From: Aphanomyces cochlioides
Lineage: Eukaryota; Oomycota; Saprolegniomycetes; Saprolegniales; Verrucalvaceae
Direction: 5' to 3'
Length of the DNA stretch: 64,000 nucleotides
Assembly: GCA_019828595.1 (NCBI GenBank)
Contig: JAHQRK010000013.1
Span: forward strand, 1,581,501 to 1,645,500
Below are positions 32,948 through 43,447 of the stretch, in pieces. The position numbers and the translations under genes are program-made. A model generated the notes under the pieces. That model made no database searches and was not told where the DNA came from. It worked only from the letters and a program-made list of their open reading frames with translations. How positions within the stretch are numbered: the stretch's first letter is position 1; each line of letters begins with the position of its first letter.

Positions 32948-33730
32948 CTATGCTGAGGTATGGATGTCGCTGGCCGAGTATTGGCAAGTGGGGGACAAAA
33001 TGCCACTGCCAAGCTCAGTCGGTTCACCAGAAGTACCGCCCTGGAAATACGTGCACACTTTCGGCGTCTTGCTCGACTTGATCTTGATGTTGGAGAACTT
33101 GGCTTGGTCGTTGTAGTTTTTGTTCACACCCACCAACGTCACCTTGGGATTCACCGCATACACGTTGGTGACCGTCACCTTGGGTTGGTATTGCGTCTTG
33201 CAGCAGCTACCGCATGAGCGGTAGAGCTTGCCAAAGTCTTGAGCGTAGAACCCTTCGATGGACACTGTTCCAGCACCGTTGTGCTGGATGATCTTGTCTT
33301 CAGCACTGCGAGCACCACCGCCGATGATCTTGGTCACGCTCGACGCAGAGCCACCCTTGATCGTCAAAGCATCTTCGCACACATCGTCCCAGCAGACATT
33401 TTAGATCGTGCAGTCGTGGCTTTCACAGTGAACACCCTCAGCTTGGTTCTTGCCGATGATGACATTCTTGAGCGTGGCATCAGGTTCAACCAAGAAGACA
33501 GCAGTGTCTTTGCCACCTTCGGCTTGACCAGTACACGCGACATTGGATCGTTCATGGGTCTTCATTTGACCATCAAAGACAGTGCCCTTCTTGACGACGT
33601 ACGGGGCACTGTACTTGACATTGCCCAAGCTGGTGGGCCAGTTGCCCGACGGCAAGGAGGCGACAGCGGAGGTGACATCCAACAACGAAGCGATAGTAGC
33701 GAGCGCAGCGAAGGAGGCGATTTGGACCAT
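32948..33730 (-). pseudogene. PL3 pectate lyase copy 4, nonsense mutation
   Basis: Full-length frame from ATG 33730 to 32948, interrupted after HDCTI by a TAA where other copies have GAA (Glu of TIENVWW). Two codons later the conserved WW reads CW. An extra codon makes SCGSCCKTQ. Otherwise well conserved (YRSCGSC, NYNDQAKFSN, PTCQYSASD). The single stop after about 110 codons removes more than half the domain. It pairs head-to-head with copy 5. Confidence 0.92.
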
Positions 33731-36106
33731 TGGAGGCAAATTGGAAAATGGATCTTGTTGATGTCGATGGCGTTGGGAAATCGCCGTTCCTCTCCATTGT
33801 CATTCGCATGCATGTGAAACATCGAGCAACACCGCGTGGACTAATTGGGATTTGCTCCGGAGTGATACTGAAGATTCTTTCTCCCACGACTGGTGTGTTT
33901 CCTTGCCAGAGTCACGCAGTCGAGGAGACATAATGAAGATCTCCCAGCTGTAAATTGTGGGCATTTCGACTGTTGCATACGCAAGTACTGTATGCAGCCA
34001 AGACAAAGAAACTGCCTTCAGCTTGTAAAAATTTACACCTCATGCCTCGCGTGCAGGAGTCGAGACAGTCATAAGCTTATACTTTCTCGTTTGGTATCAT
34101 TCCATTGCACCCATTGATGCGGCCAGACGCTCGCGACATTCAGGTCCGCCGTAATTTCAACCACATGACACGCTGACAACGAGCACTTTGCCAGGTCGTT
34201 GGTCATAGTGCAATCGTTGTTGCAAGACATCGGTTCGTACTAAGCGCGACGTTGTGTCTTGACAATACCAGAAGACTTGAAAAGCCGTGGCGTTGTGAAT
34301 ATTCAAGACGGAATGGACTTGAACTTTCGGTGAGAGAAGTATGGGTGCCAAGAACGAGCATCACCTTGTTTGAAATGCACAAATCACTGAGAGAAATGGA
34401 CGTGACTTTGTCGGGCTGTCAACGTCGCCTGAGGCTGAATTCAAGCTAGTTGATTGCCTTCTTGTCCTCTATCCAGAGAACCCTTATTGATCTGTGGGTA
34501 TGACAATCATTAGTACGATCGATCATGAACATGATGTTACTATTTGAGTTCATGAGGAATTCATAGGAGCGGAAGGCTGATTGATCGTTCCTTAATCGTT
34601 GCCATGAAGGCCAGAGCAAATCGACATCAAGTTTGGAATCCAAAATAACCAAAACGATATCTGCTTCGTGACAAACTTGATGCGTTTGCCTCCAGGACTC
34701 GAATCTCACTGCAAGTCCAGGCATAGTGTTTCAAATGGGTGCAACTGGCTGTCCGTTGACTGTGCGTCTTGGCCGAGGTGCGACCAAGTTATTTCGTCCG
34801 TGGCAAACTGCAGATAACACGACTAATGTATCAAGAAACGAGAAAGAGGGTGTGACCAAGAGGAAAACTTTGCAATACTTGGACTTTTACTAGGAGGCCT
34901 GGTGGTTTCGGAGTGACTCCCGCCTTGCCAGACGTGAGAAATTGTAGACAAGGTCCCGTTTTGGTGCGTGTTGGGGGTCAAGTCATCCCCCCATGCAGGA
35001 AGCTTACCAATGGACCTCCGCTCCAATGAGACCAAACTCTGGTGGAGTTCGTCTTTCCAAACAAGAAAAACCTAATAACCTAACCCTGGACCTCCAATAA
35101 ACCTGACTAAAACCTGTCAAAACCAGGTTAATATGCACAAGAGGCAATTCGTGAGTGTGTACTTGTCGCACCTCGGACCCGTTTGAAACAGGATGCTCTG
35201 CAGCCAGATTCGATCCTGGATCGAGTGGTACGAGGCAGAACGTCTTGCTTCACGAAGCACTTGATGTGGTTTTGCTCTCCCTTGGCATCGGAATTCCGAT
35301 CGACATGGCCAACAAACACTTTTCACTCTGCGACTACCAATTCCTCATCAACTCAACCATCCTGACAACTTGAGTGCAGAAATCATACAAACAGATCCAT
35401 AAGGTTACGCTGAGGAGAAGTCGAGAAGGCAAGCAACTTGCTTGGATTGAAACAACATATCGATGAGACGATCGAGAGCGACAGACGATCTTGACAAAGG
35501 CACTCATGTTGAAACCTCCACTTCTCTCAAGCAAGCTCAAGTCGTTTGTGCATTTCAAACGAGGTGACACTCGTTCTCGGCGCCCATACACTCACCGAAA
35601 GATCGAATCAATTTGATTTCATAATGGCGTGTCAAGACACAACTTTGGTCTTGATACCTATTCTTCACGTTCCGATGCCTTACAACGATTGCATTGTGAT
35701 CCATGACGTGGAAATCTTGTTCGACGATCCCAGTGTCCTCAATTTCGCCAGCGTGATGTGTCTTTGGGTAATTTCTCTGGTCTCATCGATGGGTGCTAAT
35801 GGTTGCAAGACTACGTGCAGAAAGCTGTTGCACGTTGTCTTGGCTGTGTGTTTGAGTACGCAACAATGAAAGTACAGTTGCGAAATCCTACATACTCCGG
35901 AGTACGACTTGGTCCCTCCATTACTGAGACAAGGAAACACGTCAGTCGTGGGGGAAAGAATCGTCTGTATCACTCCGGAGCAAAATCCCAATCCAGACCA
36001 GGTGATGCTATTAAGTGTTTGATATGCATGCTAACGAGAATGGAGAGGAGCGGCTATTCCCCAAGGATGTCAAGACCAACAAGATCCATTTTGAAATTTG
36101 CTCCCA
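33731..36106. other. Spacer between head-to-head PL3 copies 4 and 5
   Basis: 2.4 kb, no supported gene. It is a decayed inverted duplication. 33838-33930 (ttgctccggagtgatac, ctcccacgactg) mirrors 35900-35990, and 34326-34390 (ctttcggtgag, gaacgagcatcacct) mirrors about 35530-35600. The symmetry centre is near 34.92 kb. Confidence 0.55.
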
Positions 36107-36895
36107 ATGGTCCAAATCGCCTCCTTTGCTGCACTCGCTACCATTGCTTCGTTGTTCGATGTTGCCTCCGCTGCTGCCTCCTTGCCATCCGGCAACTGGC
36201 CCACCAGCTTGGGCAATGTCAAGTACAGCGCCCCGTTCGTCGTCAAGAAGGGAACTGTCTTTGACGGACAAATGAAGACCTATGAACGCTCCAACGTCCC
36301 CTGCAAGGGCCAAGCCGAAGGCGGCAAAGACTTGTCTGTCTTCTTGGTCGAGCCTGGTGCCACACTCAAAAACGTCATCATTGGTGCCAACCAACGCGAA
36401 GGCGTCCACTGCGAAAGCCATGACTGCACGATCGAGAATGTCTGGTGGGACGATGTGTGTGAAGATGCGCTTACCATCAAGGGTGGGTCTGCCTCCAGCG
36501 TGGCCAAGGTCATCGGTGGTGGTGCTCGCAATGCCGAGGACAAGATCATCCAACACAACGGTGCTGGTACTGTGTCGATCGAAGGCTTCTACGCCCAAGA
36601 CTTTGGCAAGTTGTACCGTTCGTGCGGTAGCTGCAAGACCCAAGTCCAACGCAAGGTGACCTTGACCAACGTGTATGCAGTGAACCCCAAGGTGTCTTTG
36701 GTGGGCGTCAACAAGAACTACAACGACCAAGCCAAGTTCTCCAACATCAAGATCAAGTCGAGCAAGAAGGCCGACAAGGTGAAAGTGTGCACGTACTACA
36801 AGGGCGGTACCTCTGGTGAACCGACGGAACTCGGCAATGGCATTGCGCCTCCGACCTGCCAATACTCGGCGAGCGATATCCATGTCTCGGCCTAA
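36107..36895 (+). CDS. Secreted pectate lyase, family PL3 (copy 5)
   Basis: 262 residues, intact. The ATG at 36107 (MVQIASFAALATIASLFDVA) is preferred to any upstream codon because all copies align there. PL3 blocks as in copy 2 but with NVWWDDVCEDALTIKGG and the C-terminal variant KVCTYYKGGTSGEPTELGNG / APPTCQYSASDIHVSA. From base 36177 inward it is identical to copy 8 in opposite orientation. Its signal-peptide region instead matches copies 2/3, so the gene is a mosaic. Confidence 0.93.
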   Translation: MVQIASFAALATIASLFDVASAAASLPSGNWPTSLGNVKYSAPFVVKKGTVFDGQMKTYERSNVPCKGQAEGGKDLSVFLVEPGATLKNVIIGANQREGVHCESHDCTIENVWWDDVCEDALTIKGGSASSVAKVIGGGARNAEDKIIQHNGAGTVSIEGFYAQDFGKLYRSCGSCKTQVQRKVTLTNVYAVNPKVSLVGVNKNYNDQAKFSNIKIKSSKKADKVKVCTYYKGGTSGEPTELGNGIAPPTCQYSASDIHVSA

Positions 36896-37452
36896 GCTGT
36901 AGCTTTCTCTGTTTTTCGTTAAATTCCACCTATTTCTTGTTCTACGGTCTCGAGAGAAAGTCGGGTGCAATCGAAGCATGTTCATTTGGCGAAGGTCCGA
37001 CGCAACCAGACTCCGTCTCTTTTGAGTGAACAGGCTCGCTCTACTACAGAAGCATTGCATTATATTACAGCCCATGGGGTCCGGCTGGTGGCTTGTCCTA
37101 GGCTTCACTATAGTTCATCTCACGATTCCCAAGCGCTCTATTCCCGTGTGAAAGTCATGAGAGAACTTGGAACTAGCCCGTTGCCTGCCCAGCGCTTGCT
37201 CCAAAACGACGACCTGAGGATAACTTTAAAGAGCTAGCAAATAAGTCGTATATGGCAACCACAACGATCCCAGCACAGAACAACCATTCGCCCAAGATAT
37301 TAGTTCAAAGGACACGGCAGGCATATCCCAGTTTCGTCAGGCCCGCATCGTTTGTCTCCCTTCAAGCAAGTGCACTCTAGACCTGCTTAACTTTCTAGCA
37401 TTTTGCCACTCTCGTCAATTAAACACAAATGAAAATTAGCAGCCATAGACAA
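36896..37452. other. Convergent spacer between PL3 copies 5 and 6
   Basis: 557 bp, no gene; identical in mirror image to 41089-41645. Confidence 0.6.
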
Positions 37453-38229
37453 CTAAGCCGAGACGTGGATGTCGCTCGCCGAGTATTGGCAAGTGGGAGA
37501 CAAAATGCCACTGCCAAGCTCCTTGGGCTCACCAGAAGTGCCGCCCTGGAAATACGTGCACACTTTCGGCGTCTTGCTCGACTTGATCTTGATGTTGGAG
37601 AACTTGGCTTGGTCGTTGTAGTTTTTGTTCACACCGACCAAAGTCACCTTGGGGTTCACTGCATACACGTTCGTCAAGGTCACCTTGCGCTGCGTTTGGG
37701 ACTTGCAGCTGCCACACGAACGGTACAACTTGCCAAAGTCTTGGGCATAAAAGCCTTCAATCGTCACAGTACCAGGACCGTTGTGTTGGATGATCTTGTC
37801 GTCGGCACTGCGAGCTCCGCCACCGATGACCTTGGACACACTCGACGCCGAACCACCCTTAATCGACAAGGCATCTTCGCACACATCGTCCCACCAGACA
37901 TTCTCGATCGTGCAGCCATGGTCTTCGCAGTGCACACCTTCGGCTTGGTTCTTGCCGATGATGACGTTCTTGAGTGTGCCCCCGTTCTCGACCCAGAAGA
38001 CGGCGGTGTCTTTGCCTCCTTCGGTTTGACCAGTACACGCGACATTGGAGCGCTCGTACGTCTTCATCTTTCCGTCAAAGACTTCTCCCTTCTTCACGAC
38101 GTAGGGGGAGCTGTACTTGACATTGCCTTGGCTGGTAGGCCAGGTGCCAGTTGGTAATGGAGCCACTGCCGAGGTGAGATCCAACAAGGAGGCAGCAGCG
38201 AGGAGAGCAAAGGAAGCGATTTGAACCAT
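37453..38229 (-). CDS. Secreted pectate lyase, family PL3 (copy 6)
   Basis: 258 residues, intact. Signal peptide MVQIASFALLAAASLLDLTS. A distinct subtype with KKGEVFDGKMKTYERSNVAC, VFWVENGGTLKNVIIGKNQA and EDALSIKGGSASS, and a shorter KSSKTPKVCTYFQGG loop (two Lys residues and ADK absent). Identical to copy 7 in mirror image, and closest to the broken copy 1. The ATG at 38229 is used because all copies align there; the upstream three codons include a non-ATG. Confidence 0.93.
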   Translation of the reverse strand: MVQIASFALLAAASLLDLTSAVAPLPTGTWPTSQGNVKYSSPYVVKKGEVFDGKMKTYERSNVACTGQTEGGKDTAVFWVENGGTLKNVIIGKNQAEGVHCEDHGCTIENVWWDDVCEDALSIKGGSASSVSKVIGGGARSADDKIIQHNGPGTVTIEGFYAQDFGKLYRSCGSCKSQTQRKVTLTNVYAVNPKVTLVGVNKNYNDQAKFSNIKIKSSKTPKVCTYFQGGTSGEPKELGSGILSPTCQYSASDIHVSA

Positions 38230-38282
38230 ATGAGGCAAATTGGAAAATGGAGCTTGTCGACTGCGAGGCTGTTATGCCTAGC

Positions 38283-38293
38283 CGTCCCTCTAC
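38283..38293 (-). promoter_or_regulatory. PL3 upstream motif, copy 6
   Basis: gtagagggacg, 64 nt before the ATG of PL3 copy 6, followed by gctaggc as in copy 10. Confidence 0.5.
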
Positions 38294-38838
38294 GCATGGA
38301 TTCGAATGCATCTTGAACAATTAGCAGCACCACATGGACTAATGGGGATATGCTCCGGCGCGATACACGACATTTCTTGGTACACTTAAATGAAGAATCC
38401 CACGGCAGGTGTGCAGTCTGTAGAGCGTAGCTACGAATTGTCGGCTCGAGATTGCGTTCTAGAGTGTGTGATGGACTCACTTGTCGACAGTCATGCCAGC
38501 GTACAGCAGCATTCAACTTGGAACTACTCAAGCTCAGATTTGACTTCTTCACGATCAACTGCATGAAACGAGAAGGAACAAGACAAACTCCCAGTATGCC
38601 GCCCTTATCGTTGTAGCCTTCTCAAGCTCGGATTCGACTTGAACTTTCTGCGGGAAAGAGAGACGTGCGCCATCCCGTTTGGCTTGGAGAAACGACGGGA
38701 ACCAACTGGTGAGAGAAATGGATGTTTCGACGTGTGAGTGATTTTGCCGATCAGTCGACAGCAAGGTCGCCTAGCATGGAGATTGTCCACTTGACGACGT
38801 CAGGTGGAAGTTGTGGCCCATCTGGACTTCTGTCCAAC

Positions 38839-39702
38839 TTTGATCGGATCTACATGATTGATCCGGAGCAAACTGCCATTACTGTGCCTTGGTCTTCAAC
38901 ATAATGGAAACAGGTTGGGAATTTCTCACAGCTGAGGGAAAGAAGCATTCGTCATGCTCATCTATTTGCTCCATCCAGTGTACTGTGTAGACGTCGATGC
39001 GATGGCTAAGTGTCGTGGATGCAAAAAATTGCACTCTGCTGTCGACCGTCGACACTACTGCGATACTTCTCTACAGGTGGCACACAGGTTGAGAACTATA
39101 ATAGATTGCAAATCCAACCAGCTCTCTGAAACACGGTAGCAGCAGTAGTCGGGACTGGATCAAACAAGCCCGGGATTCGAACCGCTGATATGAAACAGGT
39201 CGACAATTCTCAGCATGCTAAAGCGACTTGATGACTTGGAACATGACTCTTCAAAGGGAAGGAGTACTTACGTCGGGTCTTGCTGAGGTCTCTCTCTCTA
39301 CCAAGTCCAAAATTGCAGCTAGCCTTTGCCTGGTGTCATCCAGGCGGAGGTGACCACATACTCCACAGAGATGGCTTTGGAATAGTTCGAGCTTTGTGAA
39401 TTATGCCACGATATCTCTTGCTTGGAGGCGCTGTGCTCGTTGGTATGAGCACTGGTTACAGCACAGTCTCGGTCGTCCGCGGATTTTTCCAGTTTACTCT
39501 GATGAGGAGGAACCAGTACAGATTGAGTTCTATCCCGTGCGGCGATTGCGAATTCGTCAACGCTATTGTTGAAAGTCGACTTGAGCACAAGGCCTAGATC
39601 CGTGAAATGGAAGTTCAATATTAATAACAACTGACAAAATTACTTTCATGGATGAAGAGAGTTCCAAGTGGAACCCGTCGCAAAGATCGGCAGAAAGCAT
39701 GC
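38839..39702. other. Unique spacer of inverted repeat B (864 bp)
   Basis: Lies between the two arms. No gene. Includes a fragment resembling the T-arm side of a tRNA (gggattcgaacc near 39170) that does not fold as a full tRNA. Confidence 0.5.
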
Positions 39703-40247
39703 GTTGGACAGAAGTCCAGATGGGCCACAACTTCCACCTGACGTCGTCAAGTGGACAATCTCCATGCTAGGCGACCTTGCTGTCGACTGATCGGCAAAAT
39801 CACTCACACGTCGAAACATCCATTTCTCTCACCAGTTGGTTCCCGTCGTTTCTCCAAGCCAAACGGGATGGCGCACGTCTCTCTTTCCCGCAGAAAGTTC
39901 AAGTCGAATCCGAGCTTGAGAAGGCTACAACGATAAGGGCGGCATACTGGGAGTTTGTCTTGTTCCTTCTCGTTTCATGCAGTTGATCGTGAAGAAGTCA
40001 AATCTGAGCTTGAGTAGTTCCAAGTTGAATGCTGCTGTACGCTGGCATGACTGTCGACAAGTGAGTCCATCACACACTCTAGAACGCAATCTCGAGCCGA
40101 CAATTCGTAGCTACGCTCTACAGACTGCACACCTGCCGTGGGATTCTTCATTTAAGTGTACCAAGAAATGTCGTGTATCGCGCCGGAGCATATCCCCATT
40201 AGTCCATGTGGTGCTGCTAATTGTTCAAGATGCATTCGAATCCATGC

Positions 40248-40258
40248 GTAGAGGGACG
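40248..40258 (+). promoter_or_regulatory. PL3 upstream motif, copy 7
   Basis: gtagagggacg followed by gctaggc, 64 nt before the ATG of PL3 copy 7. Confidence 0.5.
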
Positions 40259-40311
40259 GCTAGGCATAACAGCCTCGCAGTCGACAAGCTCCATTTTCCA
40301 ATTTGCCTCAT

Positions 40312-41088
40312 ATGGTTCAAATCGCTTCCTTTGCTCTCCTCGCTGCTGCCTCCTTGTTGGATCTCACCTCGGCAGTGGCTCCATTACCAACTGGCACCTG
40401 GCCTACCAGCCAAGGCAATGTCAAGTACAGCTCCCCCTACGTCGTGAAGAAGGGAGAAGTCTTTGACGGAAAGATGAAGACGTACGAGCGCTCCAATGTC
40501 GCGTGTACTGGTCAAACCGAAGGAGGCAAAGACACCGCCGTCTTCTGGGTCGAGAACGGGGGCACACTCAAGAACGTCATCATCGGCAAGAACCAAGCCG
40601 AAGGTGTGCACTGCGAAGACCATGGCTGCACGATCGAGAATGTCTGGTGGGACGATGTGTGCGAAGATGCCTTGTCGATTAAGGGTGGTTCGGCGTCGAG
40701 TGTGTCCAAGGTCATCGGTGGCGGAGCTCGCAGTGCCGACGACAAGATCATCCAACACAACGGTCCTGGTACTGTGACGATTGAAGGCTTTTATGCCCAA
40801 GACTTTGGCAAGTTGTACCGTTCGTGTGGCAGCTGCAAGTCCCAAACGCAGCGCAAGGTGACCTTGACGAACGTGTATGCAGTGAACCCCAAGGTGACTT
40901 TGGTCGGTGTGAACAAAAACTACAACGACCAAGCCAAGTTCTCCAACATCAAGATCAAGTCGAGCAAGACGCCGAAAGTGTGCACGTATTTCCAGGGCGG
41001 CACTTCTGGTGAGCCCAAGGAGCTTGGCAGTGGCATTTTGTCTCCCACTTGCCAATACTCGGCGAGCGACATCCACGTCTCGGCTTAG
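40312..41088 (+). CDS. Secreted pectate lyase, family PL3 (copy 7)
   Basis: 258 residues, intact, identical in sequence to copy 6 but on the opposite strand. Same PL3 subtype (VFWVENGG, KKGEVFDGK). The identity extends through upstream and downstream DNA, so both copies keep the same promoter. Either a very recent inverted duplication or homogenisation by gene conversion. Confidence 0.93.
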   Translation: MVQIASFALLAAASLLDLTSAVAPLPTGTWPTSQGNVKYSSPYVVKKGEVFDGKMKTYERSNVACTGQTEGGKDTAVFWVENGGTLKNVIIGKNQAEGVHCEDHGCTIENVWWDDVCEDALSIKGGSASSVSKVIGGGARSADDKIIQHNGPGTVTIEGFYAQDFGKLYRSCGSCKSQTQRKVTLTNVYAVNPKVTLVGVNKNYNDQAKFSNIKIKSSKTPKVCTYFQGGTSGEPKELGSGILSPTCQYSASDIHVSA

Positions 41089-41645
41089 TTGTCTATGGCT
41101 GCTAATTTTCATTTGTGTTTAATTGACGAGAGTGGCAAAATGCTAGAAAGTTAAGCAGGTCTAGAGTGCACTTGCTTGAAGGGAGACAAACGATGCGGGC
41201 CTGACGAAACTGGGATATGCCTGCCGTGTCCTTTGAACTAATATCTTGGGCGAATGGTTGTTCTGTGCTGGGATCGTTGTGGTTGCCATATACGACTTAT
41301 TTGCTAGCTCTTTAAAGTTATCCTCAGGTCGTCGTTTTGGAGCAAGCGCTGGGCAGGCAACGGGCTAGTTCCAAGTTCTCTCATGACTTTCACACGGGAA
41401 TAGAGCGCTTGGGAATCGTGAGATGAACTATAGTGAAGCCTAGGACAAGCCACCAGCCGGACCCCATGGGCTGTAATATAATGCAATGCTTCTGTAGTAG
41501 AGCGAGCCTGTTCACTCAAAAGAGACGGAGTCTGGTTGCGTCGGACCTTCGCCAAATGAACATGCTTCGATTGCACCCGACTTTCTCTCGAGACCGTAGA
41601 ACAAGAAATAGGTGGAATTTAACGAAAAACAGAGAAAGCTACAGC
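41089..41645. other. Convergent spacer between PL3 copies 7 and 8
   Basis: 557 bp mirror copy of 36896-37452; no gene. Confidence 0.6.
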
Positions 41646-42434
41646 TTAGGCCGAGACATGGATATCGCTCGCCGAGTATTGGCAGGTCGGAGGCGCAATG
41701 CCATTGCCGAGTTCCGTCGGTTCACCAGAGGTACCGCCCTTGTAGTACGTGCACACTTTCACCTTGTCGGCCTTCTTGCTCGACTTGATCTTGATGTTGG
41801 AGAACTTGGCTTGGTCGTTGTAGTTCTTGTTGACGCCCACCAAAGACACCTTGGGGTTCACTGCATACACGTTGGTCAAGGTCACCTTGCGTTGGACTTG
41901 GGTCTTGCAGCTACCGCACGAACGGTACAACTTGCCAAAGTCTTGGGCGTAGAAGCCTTCGATCGACACAGTACCAGCACCGTTGTGTTGGATGATCTTG
42001 TCCTCGGCATTGCGAGCACCACCACCGATGACCTTGGCCACGCTGGAGGCAGACCCACCCTTGATGGTAAGCGCATCTTCACACACATCGTCCCACCAGA
42101 CATTCTCGATCGTGCAGTCATGGCTTTCGCAGTGGACGCCTTCGCGTTGGTTGGCACCAATGATGACGTTTTTGAGTGTGGCACCAGGCTCGACCAAGAA
42201 GACAGACAAGTCTTTGCCGCCTTCGGCTTGGCCCTTGCAGGGGACGTTGGAGCGTTCATAGGTCTTCATTTGTCCGTCAAAGACAGTTCCCTTCTTGACG
42301 ACGAACGGGGCGCTGTACTTGACATTGCCCAAGCTGGTGGGCCAGTTGCCGGATGGCAAGGAGGTCACCGCGGAGGTAACATCGAACAAGGAGGCGACAG
42401 CAGCGAGTGCAGCAAAGGAGGCGATTTGGACCAT
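41646..42434 (-). CDS. Secreted pectate lyase, family PL3 (copy 8)
   Basis: 262 residues, intact. Signal peptide variant MVQIASFAALAAVASLFDVT, like copy 9 and unlike its mirror partner copy 5; downstream of residue ~24 it is identical to copy 5. Same C-terminal variant (YYKGGTSGEPTELGNG). Head-to-head with copy 9 across about 1 kb. Confidence 0.93.
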   Translation of the reverse strand: MVQIASFAALAAVASLFDVTSAVTSLPSGNWPTSLGNVKYSAPFVVKKGTVFDGQMKTYERSNVPCKGQAEGGKDLSVFLVEPGATLKNVIIGANQREGVHCESHDCTIENVWWDDVCEDALTIKGGSASSVAKVIGGGARNAEDKIIQHNGAGTVSIEGFYAQDFGKLYRSCGSCKTQVQRKVTLTNVYAVNPKVSLVGVNKNYNDQAKFSNIKIKSSKKADKVKVCTYYKGGTSGEPTELGNGIAPPTCQYSASDIHVSA

Positions 42435-42584
42435 TGGGAGCAAATTTCAAAATGAGGTAGGTTCGTCGCAGTGTCCTTTTAGTCTGGCCGAGACTATTCA
42501 GTGAGCACGATGTGCAGCAAATGTTGACGGAACTGTTTGCTCCGGTGGGCGGTTGAGCAATCTGGATCGTGCGTCTACTGTAGT

Positions 42585-42649
42585 AGTGGCATATGGAAGT
42601 TCTACTCCATATTATGGTCCATAATATGGAGTAGAACTTCCATATGCCA
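42585..42649. repeat. 65-bp perfect palindrome
   Basis: Arms of 32 bp (gtggcatatggaagttctac... and its exact complement) around a single central t at 42617. Would form a hairpin with no loop; possibly the footprint of a foldback element or a repaired break. Confidence 0.9.
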
Positions 42650-43382
42650 CCACTTGTTGAAGAATCTCGCCTGTTGAAGAATCTCGTAAAGTCTCATTGT
42701 GGTCGGAAAGATGCTGTTTGTCGTGTAGAGAGAGAGAGTCGTCACTGAAGCCTGACAAGTCGTCGCCTTTGCACATTGATCCACCGATTGTGAGCCTTTA
42801 GCGGGGCTACGACTGGTGTTGCATCCTCTGCCCTTGGAGTTACGCCGACACACCAAAAGCACGCTCGCCGACAAACATATTGGTGCGATTCGCATCGAAA
42901 TTGTCAAGGAACAAGTGGCGGACCAGGTGGAAAGCAGTCGGTGGCCATGGTGGAGAGCATACTACTTGTACAGAAATGACAGAGTCGCCATCCAAGGGTG
43001 CATGTAGTCGTGTACCCGACTGAGAGAGTCGTAAGATGGATGGAAGGATCGAAATTTCAAGTCTCCTCTTAGAATCTCCAGCATCCTTTCGTACCCATGA
43101 GAAAGCCAGCGCTGCGATGTTGCCGCTGGTTTGCTTGGGCCTTCGCCATACTAGTAGACGAAAGCTGCTGTTCATTGCGCTGGTGGCCGATACAAACGCG
43201 AGTAACAGCAGGTCATTCAAACTCTTTCCCATTGAACTTCAGTGAGCTGGATAGTCAAGTCAAAATGTTGACGACGGCGTTCCTGGGTAAATTATCAAAC
43301 AGCTTGGAATACCACTCCGGAAGAAGCGCAGGGTGCGATGTAACACGGCCCTTCTCTTCATGCCTGAATTCGAATCGTAAAT

Positions 43383-43393
43383 GTAGAGAGACG
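43383..43393 (+). promoter_or_regulatory. PL3 upstream motif, copy 9
   Basis: gtagagagacg (one change) followed by gctagga, 65 nt before the ATG of PL3 copy 9. Confidence 0.45.
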
Positions 43394-43447
43394 GCTAGGA
43401 ACGATGACAATCAAAGTGGACAAGATCCATTTTGAAATTTGCTCCCA

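Larger units (their letters stand above)
36177..38838 (+). repeat. Inverted repeat B, left arm (2662 bp)
   Basis: Mirror of 39703-42364 with constant coordinate sum 78541 and no difference seen in the coding and non-coding stretches compared base by base. Includes most of PL3 copy 5, the convergent spacer, PL3 copy 6 and ~600 bp upstream of it. Confidence 0.93.
39703..42364 (-). repeat. Inverted repeat B, right arm (2662 bp)
   Basis: Mirror of 36177-38838. Contains ~600 bp upstream of PL3 copy 7, copy 7, the convergent spacer and most of copy 8. Confidence 0.93.
42435..43447. other. Spacer between head-to-head PL3 copies 8 and 9
   Basis: 1.0 kb, less than half the length of the other head-to-head spacers. 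Contains the 65-bp palindrome and a gtttgctccgg element near 42535. No gene. Confidence 0.5.

Noticed and set aside
39130..39200. tRNA-like sequence with gggattcgaacc
   Set aside because: The T-arm side looks plausible but no matching acceptor, D-arm or anticodon arm can be folded; at most a tRNA relic.
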